Shown here piece by piece: positions 57,041-64,000 of a DNA stretch of 64,000 nt. Source of the DNA: Candidatus Gastranaerophilales bacterium (GTDB lineage Bacteria; Cyanobacteriota; Vampirovibrionia; Gastranaerophilales; Gastranaerophilaceae); contig CAJUPC010000004.1 in NCBI GenBank assembly GCA_910588555.1, positions 6,878 to 70,877 on the forward strand. Reading direction: 5' to 3'. Made by a program: the position numbers and the translations under genes. The stretch's first letter is position 1; the number at the start of each line of letters is the position of its first letter. The notes beneath the pieces are model-generated. The model was not told the DNA's origin. It saw nothing but the letters and a program-made list of their open reading frames with translations, and did not search any database.

Positions 57041-58021
57041 ATGAATATATTAGCGATAAATTTTGGCGGAATTGGTGATGAGATATTTTTTCTGCCGACT
57101 CTTATATCTTTAAAAAAAGAATTTTCGCAGGCTAAAATTACGCTTGCACTGGAACCCAGAAGCAAAAGTGTCAAAGATTTGACTTCAGTTATTGATGATT
57201 TGTTTTTGATTGATATCAAAGGCAAAAATAAGTATATGGAACTTTTGAAACTTGTATTTCTTGCCTGGCGCGGAAATTTTGATATGGTGATTTCTTCAGG
57301 CGGAAACAAATTAATAAGTATTCTTTTGTATATGACAGGTATTAAAAAACGCTACGGATACGATACTGGCAGTTTGAGCCGAAAACTTTTAACAAAAGCC
57401 GTTCAGCTCAATAAAAACCAGTACGCTTGTAATATGTATCATGATTTGATTGCGCCGATAACAGAGCACAAAACTTATTTACCTGAAATTGATGTAGAAC
57501 CGCAGGAAAAAATTTCAAATTCCGTTTTAATTCATCCCGGGGTTAGTAAAATGAGTGTTCAAAAAGGAATGATTAAAACAGTTTCTGGACAAGTTTGGGC
57601 TGAAACTATTGATTTGCTTGTGAAACAAGGTAAGCACGTAATCCTTGCGGGCGGTCCTGATGATAAGGATGTTATTGATACTATTCGAAACAATACGACA
57701 GGTTTTGAGGATTTTTACGGAAAAACAAAGAGCCTTAAAGATTTGGCAGAATTAATCGGAAAAGCAGAAATATTTATATGTTCCGATTCTGCACCTTTGC
57801 ATGCAGCAGTTGCTATGAAAACTAAAACATACGTTATCTTTGGACCGACTGACGATAAAAAATTAATTCCTCAATCAGATTTGGTTACTCCGATAAAAGC
57901 AAATGACAAATGTCCTATAAAACCTTGTTTGTGGGAACATCGTCAAACAACATGTGAAAATCTTGACTGCTTAAAAATCACAGCTCAGGATATTGTTTCA
58001 TCTCTATATCCCGACGCTTAA
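57041..58021 (+). CDS. glycosyltransferase family 9 (heptosyltransferase-like)
   Basis: 326 residues from the ATG giving M-N-I-L-A-I-N-F-G-G-I-G-D. GT9 enzymes add heptose or related sugars to lipopolysaccharide cores. The C-terminal nucleotide-sugar region has D-S-A-P-L-H-A-A and F-G-P-T-D. -10 TATAAT (57029-57034) is six bases from the start, with no ribosome site except the CAGG within those six bases, so it is a leaderless candidate. The 3' end overlaps the SDR gene by 18 bases. It suggests an outer membrane glycolipid. Confidence 0.87.
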   Translation: MNILAINFGGIGDEIFFLPTLISLKKEFSQAKITLALEPRSKSVKDLTSVIDDLFLIDIKGKNKYMELLKLVFLAWRGNFDMVISSGGNKLISILLYMTGIKKRYGYDTGSLSRKLLTKAVQLNKNQYACNMYHDLIAPITEHKTYLPEIDVEPQEKISNSVLIHPGVSKMSVQKGMIKTVSGQVWAETIDLLVKQGKHVILAGGPDDKDVIDTIRNNTTGFEDFYGKTKSLKDLAELIGKAEIFICSDSAPLHAAVAMKTKTYVIFGPTDDKKLIPQSDLVTPIKANDKCPIKPCLWEHRQTTCENLDCLKITAQDIVSSLYPDA

Positions 58022-58705
58022 GCCTGCACAAAGGTTTATTGATTGTCCGGTTATTCCTTTTGCGTCTTCGGAAATCAAGTATTTACAAAGCTTTGCAACT
58101 TCTTGCGGCTTAACAAATCTTTTTTGCGGGATGCATTGAAGTATTTCGTCTTTTGAAAATTCACTGTCCTCAATAGAATTCATGCCGAGTTCTGTTTCAA
58201 CCCAGCCGGGGTTAATTGTGTTAACGGTAATTTCATATTCGGCGAGTTCAAGTGCAAGCGCTTTTGTCAAACCTATTAATCCCGCTTTTGAAGATGAGTA
58301 AATACTTGCATAAGCTTCGCCCATTACTCCTGAAATTGAACCGATGTTGATAATTCTTCCCCATCTTTGACCCTTCATGTGCGGTATTGCTTTGGAAATC
58401 AAATATGCAGGCGCAACAAGATTTGTTTGATAAAGTCGCTGAATATCAGCGGTATCAATAGTTTCAAGTCCGCCATAAATATATTCTCCTGCATTATTTA
58501 TTAATACATCAATATTTTTGTCTGTTATAAATTTTGCAAGTTCATTTATATCTTTTGAAAGGTCGCAAACGCAAAAACCTTTGGCATTGCATGCTGCAAG
58601 GGCTTGTTCATTTCTGCCTGTTACAAAAACTTCGCCTATATTTTGAAGTTCTTTTGCTATTGCATTTCCTATACCTTTTGAAGCACCTGTTATTAATATA
58701 TTCAT
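58004..58705 (-). CDS. short-chain dehydrogenase/reductase (FabG-like)
   Basis: 233 residues. NAD(P) motif T-G-A-S-K-G-I-G near 6-13, N-N-A-G, catalytic Ser in I-G-S-I-S-G, and Y-S-S-S-K with S-K-A-G. A FabG-like 3-oxoacyl-ACP reductase is likely but the substrate is open. The start overlaps the tcdA stop (ATGA), so it is the last gene of the Nudix-secG-tcdA-SDR chain. Confidence 0.82.
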   Translation of the reverse strand: MNILITGASKGIGNAIAKELQNIGEVFVTGRNEQALAACNAKGFCVCDLSKDINELAKFITDKNIDVLINNAGEYIYGGLETIDTADIQRLYQTNLVAPAYLISKAIPHMKGQRWGRIINIGSISGVMGEAYASIYSSSKAGLIGLTKALALELAEYEITVNTINPGWVETELGMNSIEDSEFSKDEILQCIPQKRFVKPQEVAKLCKYLISEDAKGITGQSINLCAGLSVGI

Positions 58706-59430
58706 TTTATTAATTTCCTTACTATATAAGATGCCATAAAAATTCCAGCACAGCTTGCAACAAATGGAGTTGAAGCCGGAGTGATTTTTGTGAACTCGAT
58801 AATTTCACCCGATTTTGTTACAATTTTTTCGGTTGATGATAATTTTTCTTGAACAAACGGTTTTTCGCGGCTTGCAACAACTGTAATACCGCTTTCTATA
58901 CTGCGTTTTTTTAACTGATAAATTATATTTGAAACAAATGGAGCGTTTTTATTTTCGATTTCTGATATGTCGCAAATATAAAGCTTAGAAGGGTCAATCC
59001 TGTTTCCTGCGCCCATAGAGCTGATTACGGGGATGTTATTTTTTACACAGGTTTCAAGAAGTTCTATTTTTGAACGCATTGTGTCAATTGCGTCAGCGAC
59101 AAAATTTATACCTGAGAAATCAAATTGTCCGTTGTAAAAATCATCAATTACATTTAATTTTATTTGGTGGTTAATATCTTTTAAGCGGGTTTCAAAAAGT
59201 TTTGCTTTATTTTGTCCGACAGTTGAATGAAGAGCAACAATCTGTCTGTTTATATTTGATGTTGAAACCGCATCGAAGTCTATAATTGTAAGTTCACCGA
59301 CTCCCGCTCTAGCTAAGGCTTCCGCACAAAAACCGCCAACACCGCCCAATCCGAACACTGCAATATGAGCTTTGGATAAAAGCTTCTGGTTTTCTTTTCC
59401 CCAAAATAATTCGTTTCGAGATGTATCCAT
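58702..59430 (-). CDS. tcdA: tRNA threonylcarbamoyladenosine dehydratase-like (ThiF/HesA family)
   Basis: 242 residues. E1-like adenylation domain: G-L-G-G-V-G-G-F-C-A-E-A-L near 30-43, D-F-D-A-V-S-x-S-N-I-N-R-Q and D-A-I-D-T-x2-S-K. The TcdA/CsdL subgroup cyclises t6A37 of ANN-decoding tRNAs. The start M-D-T-S-R-N-E is one base after the secG stop. The C-terminal hydrophobic segment (I-F-M-A-S-Y-I-V-R-K) is typical. Confidence 0.85.
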   Translation of the reverse strand: MDTSRNELFWGKENQKLLSKAHIAVFGLGGVGGFCAEALARAGVGELTIIDFDAVSTSNINRQIVALHSTVGQNKAKLFETRLKDINHQIKLNVIDDFYNGQFDFSGINFVADAIDTMRSKIELLETCVKNNIPVISSMGAGNRIDPSKLYICDISEIENKNAPFVSNIIYQLKKRSIESGITVVASREKPFVQEKLSSTEKIVTKSGEIIEFTKITPASTPFVASCAGIFMASYIVRKLIK

Positions 59431-59431
59431 T

Positions 59432-59659
59432 TTATTTAATAATGCCAAAACCTAACAGGAATGTGCAAACAAGGAAAATGCCCGCAATAATTCCTGTCAA
59501 TTTATTTAATCCTTTTTCCGCACTTTTTTGTGAAGCAAATATATGGGAAGCTCCGCCCATTCCTGCGATGCCGTCGCCTTTTGGTGAGTGTAAAAGAATT
59601 AAGATTATCAATAATAGGGCTGATATCATTTGTACTGCCCAAACTAAGTTAATTAACAT
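59432..59659 (-). CDS. secG: preprotein translocase subunit SecG
   Basis: 75 residues with two membrane helices around the conserved I-L-L-H-S-P-K-G-D-G-I-A-G-M-G-G loop. SecG assists SecYEG. The gene is wedged between the Nudix stop and the tcdA start, with gaps of 0 and 1 base. Confidence 0.92.
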   Translation of the reverse strand: MLINLVWAVQMISALLLIILILLHSPKGDGIAGMGGASHIFASQKSAEKGLNKLTGIIAGIFLVCTFLLGFGIIK

Positions 59660-60346
59660 TTATTTTTTCTCCTTTTTTTTCGAAATGAAATGAGCTCTTT
59701 TTGAATTTAATTTGATATTTTCAAATGTATATAATCTTGCAGGTCTTTTTGAAGATGATTTGGTATGTTCGTCAAGTTCAATCAAACCGTCTGTTGAAAG
59801 AGCTTTTTTTCTAAAGTTTCTTTTATCAAGCTTTTTGCCCATAATAAGTTCATAAGCTTTTTGCATTTCCGTGAGGGTAAATTTTTCATTTAAAAGCTGG
59901 TAAGCTACAGGGCAGAGTTCTAATCTTTCACGAGTTCTTTTCATTGAGTATTCAATAATGTCTTTGTGGTCGAATGCTAAAGGAGGCAGGTCGGAAATTT
60001 TGTGCCATCCTAGTTCGGGAGTTGTAACAATTTGAATATCTTCTGCTCTAACCAATGCAAAGTATGCACATGTAATAACTCTTGCATTCGGGTGACGGAG
60101 CGGGTCGCCAAAAGTATAAAGCTGTTCAAGATAGATATTATCAACATTTGTACGTTCTTTCAATACTCTTAAAGCCGCTTGATCAAGGTTTTCAGATAGT
60201 CTTACATAACCGCCCGGGATTGCCCATTTGTCTTTAAACGGTTCATTAGTACGTTTTACTAGCAGAACATGCAATGCATTATTCTTCATTGTAACAATTA
60301 CTACGTCGACTGTAATCTCGTGTGTTTTAGTTTCATTAAAAATCAT
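59660..60346 (-). CDS. Nudix-domain transcription regulator (NrtR-like)
   Basis: 228 residues. The Nudix domain (about 10-135) has G-G-Y-V-R-x-x-E, but the catalytic R-E-x2-E-E is replaced by R-V-L-K-E-R, so hydrolase activity is probably lost. The C-terminal winged-helix part (about 155-225) has K-L-D-K-R-N-F-R-K-K. This architecture is that of NrtR regulators, which control NAD metabolism and sense ADP-ribose. The target genes are not obvious here. A catalytically active ADP-ribose pyrophosphatase is the alternative. Confidence 0.75.
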   Translation of the reverse strand: MIFNETKTHEITVDVVIVTMKNNALHVLLVKRTNEPFKDKWAIPGGYVRLSENLDQAALRVLKERTNVDNIYLEQLYTFGDPLRHPNARVITCAYFALVRAEDIQIVTTPELGWHKISDLPPLAFDHKDIIEYSMKRTRERLELCPVAYQLLNEKFTLTEMQKAYELIMGKKLDKRNFRKKALSTDGLIELDEHTKSSSKRPARLYTFENIKLNSKRAHFISKKKEKK

Positions 60347-60422
60347 AATATATCTCTTACCCTAGATTTATAATATAATAAACATAAAAATTTACATTAG
60401 TTACAAGATTTTAATTATTAAC

Positions 60423-60434
60423 AAAATGTAACAT
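60423..60434 (+). promoter_or_regulatory. TGTTACA-type half site
   Basis: AAAATGTAACAT, a half of the dyad seen at 484-501, 44 bases before TACTTTATAT (60471-60480). Confidence 0.35.
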
Positions 60435-60511
60435 GATTGATATGAAAATGTCAAATTTTTATAAAAAATGTACTTTATATATATATACGGGGAATAAAAT
60501 AAGGGAAAATA

Positions 60512-61411
60512 ATGTTCGCATTCAATTGGGGATTTAATAACTTTAATATTATGCCGAATATGTTTATTGGCAGAGGATGTTGTCATCATCACCATCATTG
60601 CAATCCTTATAATTCAAGTATGAGATTTGCAATGGCTATGCCTTTGTTTATGAGTATGCTTTCAAGACAGAGAAATACAACTCCTTTCTTGCAGCAGTTA
60701 ATGCAGCCAAATTTTTATCAGCAGGTTTCTGTTCCTAATAATATATTCAGCAGCATGAATTATATTCCTCAACCTTCTGTTAATTATAATAATATATTTG
60801 AAAATATTTATAATAATGTATTAAATAATAAAACAAATTATAATTCATCAGTTGATAATACAACAAATACGTCTACAGTAAGCAGTTCTGCACCAATTGT
60901 TGATACTGGCAAATTTGACAAAAATTTCTTGAATAAAGTTAAGCAGGTTGCTCAAAATTTAAATTGTGATTATAAAGATTTGCTTGCTGTAATTAACAGT
61001 GAATCATCATTTAATCCGCGAGCAGGTGCGGGAACAAGTTATGTTGGTTTAATCCAATTCGGAGATCTTGCAATCCAAGACCTTAGAGATAAAGCAGGAT
61101 ATACAGGACTTACTAAAGAAAAAATTTTGAATATGACACCAATTGAGCAAATGGATTTAGCCGAAAAAGTGATAAAAATCGGTAAAAAGTATGGTGGATT
61201 TGCTGATAATGCAAGGTTATCAAGCGGAGATTTATACGCTATTGTGTTTGCACCGAGCAGATCAGGCAATGAAGTGCTGTACAGAAGAGGTGAATCCGGA
61301 TATAATTCAGTCAATGCAGAAATGGATTATAATAATGACGGTAAAATTACAAAATCAGAAATGGCAGAAAGAATTAGAAGAAAATACGTAAACGAATCAA
61401 TTTTTGCATAA
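60512..61411 (+). CDS. lytic transglycosylase-like protein with His cluster and EF-hand
   Basis: 299 residues. The N-terminal 30 carry C-C-H-H-H-H-H-C (C23-C30) and no signal peptide. An Asn/Ser-rich linker (about 85-130) follows. The SLT-type domain (135-265) has catalytic E164 in V-I-N-S-E-S-S-F-N-P and G-L-I-Q-F. A canonical EF-hand loop D272-Y-N-N-D-G-K-I-T-K-S-E283 lies in the tail. It likely cuts peptidoglycan, but how it leaves the cell is unclear. The SLT family plus calcium loop recalls appendage- or conjugation-associated transglycosylases. Confidence 0.8.
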   Translation: MFAFNWGFNNFNIMPNMFIGRGCCHHHHHCNPYNSSMRFAMAMPLFMSMLSRQRNTTPFLQQLMQPNFYQQVSVPNNIFSSMNYIPQPSVNYNNIFENIYNNVLNNKTNYNSSVDNTTNTSTVSSSAPIVDTGKFDKNFLNKVKQVAQNLNCDYKDLLAVINSESSFNPRAGAGTSYVGLIQFGDLAIQDLRDKAGYTGLTKEKILNMTPIEQMDLAEKVIKIGKKYGGFADNARLSSGDLYAIVFAPSRSGNEVLYRRGESGYNSVNAEMDYNNDGKITKSEMAERIRRKYVNESIFA

Positions 61412-61537
61412 TTTGCGTAAACAAAATATTACAATTTGAAATAATTCATTGATGTTAAAAAATGTTCATGTATTCATGTATCTATACAGTAGTCTGTCCA
61501 AAATCATTGGAAAAACAGATTTGCAGAAAGGGATAAA

Positions 61538-62557
61538 ATGGATAAGGGATACATTGAAAACGGCTTTATTGTCGATGTCAGCAACGCTCGAAAAACTTCG
61601 GAAATTATCTATGAATTGTCTAGAATTCTTGATTTGCCTGACGCGCAGAGCAAAAAAGTCTGCTTAAAATTGGGTGCCGTTGATTTGACATCTACCGAAC
61701 TTACAAGTATTAAAGCTCTGGTTGAGTCAATGAACTCTGAAATTGAATTTGTAAGCACAAGTTCTGATATTACCGTAAAATCGGCAGAAGAATTGAATAT
61801 TGAAGTTTCTGTACTTGAAAACAAAGTTCCTACTCCAGAATTTAACGCAGATCAGGATAAAGTTAATCAGGAACTTGAAAAAGCTTTAGACAAAATTTTT
61901 GGTGATGAAGGTAATGAAATCAAAACTTTCGCCGAAGAAAAAGAGTTTAAAGAATTGAAAGAAGATGCTTCTGCAGGAGAAATCCAACCGCTTGAAGAAA
62001 TTAATCCCGAGCAGATTGCTGCTGAAAGTCAAATGGAAACTTTTGAAACACCTGTGCCGGGAACTGTTGAAGAAGATGTGCACGCACAGGATTTAGAAAA
62101 TTTTAACGATACTCTTGAAAGTGCTAATAGTATTGAAGAAGAAGAAATTGAAGAAATAGATTTTGACCTTGAAGATTTGAGAAAATCATTGAGAGAAACT
62201 GAAAAGCTTCCAACATTATACATTCAAAGAACATTGCGTTCCGGTCAAAGTATTACTTCGGAAGGAAATATAGTTATAATAGGCGATGCAAACCCCGGCT
62301 CTGAAATTATTGCCAAAGGAGATATCACTGTTTGGGGTATTCTGGGCGGTATTGCACATGCAGGTTCAGCAGGCAACCAGTATGCAAGAATTAGAGCCTT
62401 GAAAATGAACGCTATTCAATTAAGAATTGCTGATGTCTTTGCAAGACGTCCCGACAGCGCAAATATTCCGTACATTCAAAAATCGGATACATTTGTGCCA
62501 GAAGAAGCTTGCGTAAGAAAAAAACAAATTATTATACATAAAATGCATGAATCATAA
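61538..62557 (+). CDS. minC: septum-site determining protein MinC
   Basis: 339 residues, longer than the usual 220-270. N-terminal domain (1-95), an acidic linker of about 120 residues, then the C-terminal beta-helix (about 225-325) with R-S-G-Q-x-I-x-S-E-G-N-I-V-I-I-G-D and G-S-E-I-I-A-K-G-D-I-x-V-W-G. It inhibits FtsZ away from midcell with MinD. The ribosome site AAAGG is adequate. First gene of minCDE. Confidence 0.94.
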   Translation: MDKGYIENGFIVDVSNARKTSEIIYELSRILDLPDAQSKKVCLKLGAVDLTSTELTSIKALVESMNSEIEFVSTSSDITVKSAEELNIEVSVLENKVPTPEFNADQDKVNQELEKALDKIFGDEGNEIKTFAEEKEFKELKEDASAGEIQPLEEINPEQIAAESQMETFETPVPGTVEEDVHAQDLENFNDTLESANSIEEEEIEEIDFDLEDLRKSLRETEKLPTLYIQRTLRSGQSITSEGNIVIIGDANPGSEIIAKGDITVWGILGGIAHAGSAGNQYARIRALKMNAIQLRIADVFARRPDSANIPYIQKSDTFVPEEACVRKKQIIIHKMHES

Positions 62558-62569
62558 AAAGGAGAAATA

Positions 62570-63385
62570 ATGAGCGGACGAGTTATTGTTATAACATCCG
62601 GAAAAGGCGGTGTAGGTAAAACAACTACCAATGCCAACATAGGTACGGCTCTTGCTAAAACAGGCAAGAAAGTTGTTATGATTGACACCGATTTGGGATT
62701 AAGAAACTTAGATTTACTTTTAGGACTTGAAAACAGAATTGTGTACACAATTGTTGACGTTGTTGAAGAACGCTGTAAACTAAAGCAGGCTTTAGTTAAA
62801 GATAAAAAGAACCCTAACCTTTGTCTATTAGCGGCAGCGCAAACAAGAGATAAAACAGCAGTTACAGAAGAACAATTAAAAGATATTTGTGAAAAGTTGA
62901 AAAAAGATTTTGATTTTATTCTTGTAGACTGTCCCGCAGGTATTGAACAAGGGTTTCAAAACGCTGTTGCGGGGGCTTCGGAAGCAATTGTGGTTACAAC
63001 TCCGGAAATGTCTGCAGTTCGCGACGCTGACAGAATTATTGGCCTTTTGGAAGCTAAAGAAGAAATTAAATCTTATAAATTATTGCTTAACAGAGTTCGT
63101 CCTAACCTTATCAAATCAAATGATATGATGAGTGTAGATGATGTTGTAGAAATACTTTCAACGGAATTAATAGGTATAATTCCCGAAGATACAGGCATTA
63201 TTACATCGACCAATAAAGGTGAACCAATCGTAAATGACGAAAAATCACTCGCAGGTAAAGCATACAACAATGTTGCAAGAAGAATTATCGGTGAAGATGT
63301 TCCGTTTTTGGATTTGGATGAGCCCAAAGGAATTGTCGCAAAAATGAAAAAATTCTTTTCAGGTTTGAAAGGAGAAAATAAATAA
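62570..63385 (+). CDS. minD: septum-site determining ATPase MinD
   Basis: 271 residues. Deviant Walker A G-K-G-G-V-G-K-T-T (12-20), D-x-D-x-G-L-R-N-L-D, L-V-D-C-P-A-G-I-E, and a C-terminal amphipathic membrane-targeting helix (V-A-K-M-K-K-F-F-S-G-L). All parts are intact. The stop overlaps the minE start by one base (TAATG). Confidence 0.97.
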   Translation: MSGRVIVITSGKGGVGKTTTNANIGTALAKTGKKVVMIDTDLGLRNLDLLLGLENRIVYTIVDVVEERCKLKQALVKDKKNPNLCLLAAAQTRDKTAVTEEQLKDICEKLKKDFDFILVDCPAGIEQGFQNAVAGASEAIVVTTPEMSAVRDADRIIGLLEAKEEIKSYKLLLNRVRPNLIKSNDMMSVDDVVEILSTELIGIIPEDTGIITSTNKGEPIVNDEKSLAGKAYNNVARRIIGEDVPFLDLDEPKGIVAKMKKFFSGLKGENK

Positions 63386-63861
63386 TGATATTGGCTAATT
63401 TATACAATAAAGTTATAGGTTTTTTCCGTCAAACGGAACAAGAAGAAATTGAAACAGCAAAAGATACGGCTTGCAACAGGCTCCGTGTAGTATTAATGCA
63501 GGACAGAACAAATCTTACGCCTGAGTTAATGGACAGGATGAGAAAAGAAATGGTTGAACTTCTTTCAAAATATGTTGAAATGGACAAAGAAGCTCTTGAT
63601 TTAAATCTTGAGCAAGACGGTGATCAGGTTGCATTAATGCTTTCAATTCCTGTTATCAGAGCTAAAGATGAAGAAGAAATTAAAGCAGCACTGGCAGAAG
63701 AGGATGCTAAAAAAGCAGCTCTAGAAGAGAAAGAAACTCCTGAGGAAGGAGAAGAAGAAAACTCAGAAGACGAAGATGAGATTTTTGAAGATGATGAAAA
63801 AGAAGAAGAGTCCGAAGAAATTGAAATAGTTGAAGAAGAAACCACTAAAAAAGAAAAATAA
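63385..63861 (+). CDS. minE: cell division topological factor MinE with acidic tail
   Basis: 158 residues against about 90 for normal MinE. Residues 1-95 hold the family: membrane-binding N-terminus, R-L-x-V-V-L-M-Q-D-R, and the dimer domain. The last 60 are a Glu/Asp/Lys-rich tail with almost no hydrophobic residues. The tail is continuous with the gene, not a frameshift. It drives MinCD oscillation; the tail function is unknown. Confidence 0.93.
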   Translation: MILANLYNKVIGFFRQTEQEEIETAKDTACNRLRVVLMQDRTNLTPELMDRMRKEMVELLSKYVEMDKEALDLNLEQDGDQVALMLSIPVIRAKDEEEIKAALAEEDAKKAALEEKETPEEGEEENSEDEDEIFEDDEKEEESEEIEIVEEETTKKEK

Positions 63862-63892
63862 AAAAAAGCCCTCATTATGAGGGCTTTTTTTA
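63862..63892 (+). terminator. intrinsic terminator after minCDE
   Basis: AAAAAAAGCCCTC-ATTAT-GAGGGCTTTTTTT. Directly followed by the promoter of pilin copy 6. Confidence 0.85.
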
Positions 63893-63895
63893 AGC

Positions 63896-63924
63896 TTGAA
63901 AAAATCAGAGAAATAGTTTATAAT
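63896..63924 (+). promoter_or_regulatory. pilin-family promoter, copy 6
   Basis: TTGAAA, 17-base spacer, TATAAT within ATAGTTTATAAT. Confidence 0.7.
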
Positions 63925-63952
63925 AAATATGTAAATATGAAAGGAGTTTGAA

Positions 63953-64000
63953 ATGAGATTATTAAAGGATTTACGTAGCTTCGGGGGGGGGGGGGGGGGG
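63953..64000 (+). CDS. type IV pilin-like gene, 5' end only (truncated by window), copy 6
   Basis: ATG at 63953 after GAAAGGAG. The ten leader codons are identical to those of copy 3, then the G tract begins at 63983 and runs to the window edge. The pilin body is outside, so identity is by leader and promoter homology alone. Confidence 0.6.
   Translation, partial: MRLLKDLRSFGGGGGG
63983..64000 (+). repeat. poly-G tract (at least 18 G), pilin copy 6
   Basis: Eighteen G to the last base of the window, longer than any other tract here. If the contig itself ends here, part of the run may be an assembly or base-calling artefact. Confidence 0.6.

Overview
This 64 kb window is AT-rich, gene-dense bacterial DNA. 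It most resembles a non-photosynthetic relative of cyanobacteria, of the gut Gastranaerophilales/Melainabacteria (Vampirovibrionia) type. That assignment is inference from gene content and order: rplQ-truA-rplM-rpsI follow each other, atpD-atpC stand alone away from the other ATP synthase genes, MurE has a meso-DAP signature, the ribonucleotide reductase is B12-dependent, and several small lineage-type hypothetical proteins are present. No tRNA, rRNA, CRISPR array, prophage or transposase was recognised.

Layout. 0-3.6 kb: hypothetical proteins, a prenyl diphosphate synthase and signal peptidase I. 4.7-11 kb: a ribosomal/transcription block (infA-rpmJ-rpsM-rpsK-rpsD-rpoA-rplQ-truA, rplM-rpsI) and tmk. 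11-20 kb, mostly minus strand: map-adk, gyrB, and the chain rplI / core-methionine-synthase-like / CooC-like ATPase / folD. 20-27 kb: an SH3 protein, pheT and class II RNR. 28-38.7 kb: a dicarboxylate symporter, ileS, murE-ftsI, an amidase and an aminopeptidase. 39-46 kb: rny-ymdB-PHP phosphatase, apt, a GT2 glycosyltransferase and HU. 46-53 kb: an SNF2 helicase, a DnaJ homologue and atpDC. 53-64 kb: a split chromate-type transporter, YifB/ComM, a GT9 glycosyltransferase, tcdA-secG-Nudix, a lytic transglycosylase and minCDE.

The most striking content is a dispersed family of six type IV pilin-like genes (starts near 3741, 20023, 26830, 53507 on the minus strand, 54741 and 63953). Each is a stand-alone cassette between housekeeping genes. 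Each carries a homopolymeric G (or C) tract of 10, 12 or at least 18 bases in the leader-peptide coding region, between the start codon and the FTLAE prepilin-peptidase motif. These are the only runs of eight or more G in the window. In all five complete copies the start codon and the pilin body are out of frame as assembled, and all five need a tract length of 3k+2 to be joined. Five copies share a near-identical promoter. In the minus-strand copy the conserved G-tract element lies in the opposite orientation to its gene, so the element is conserved as DNA and not only as peptide. I read this as a multi-gene contingency (phase-variation) system for surface pilins, not one I can match to a described system.

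Other patterns: at least five genes look leaderless (a -10 hexamer, six bases, then ATG); a three-copy 3'-end repeat supplies the TAG stop codon of unrelated genes; a TGTTACA-type motif recurs 80-110 bases upstream of three genes; and the rpsD leader has a strong hairpin.
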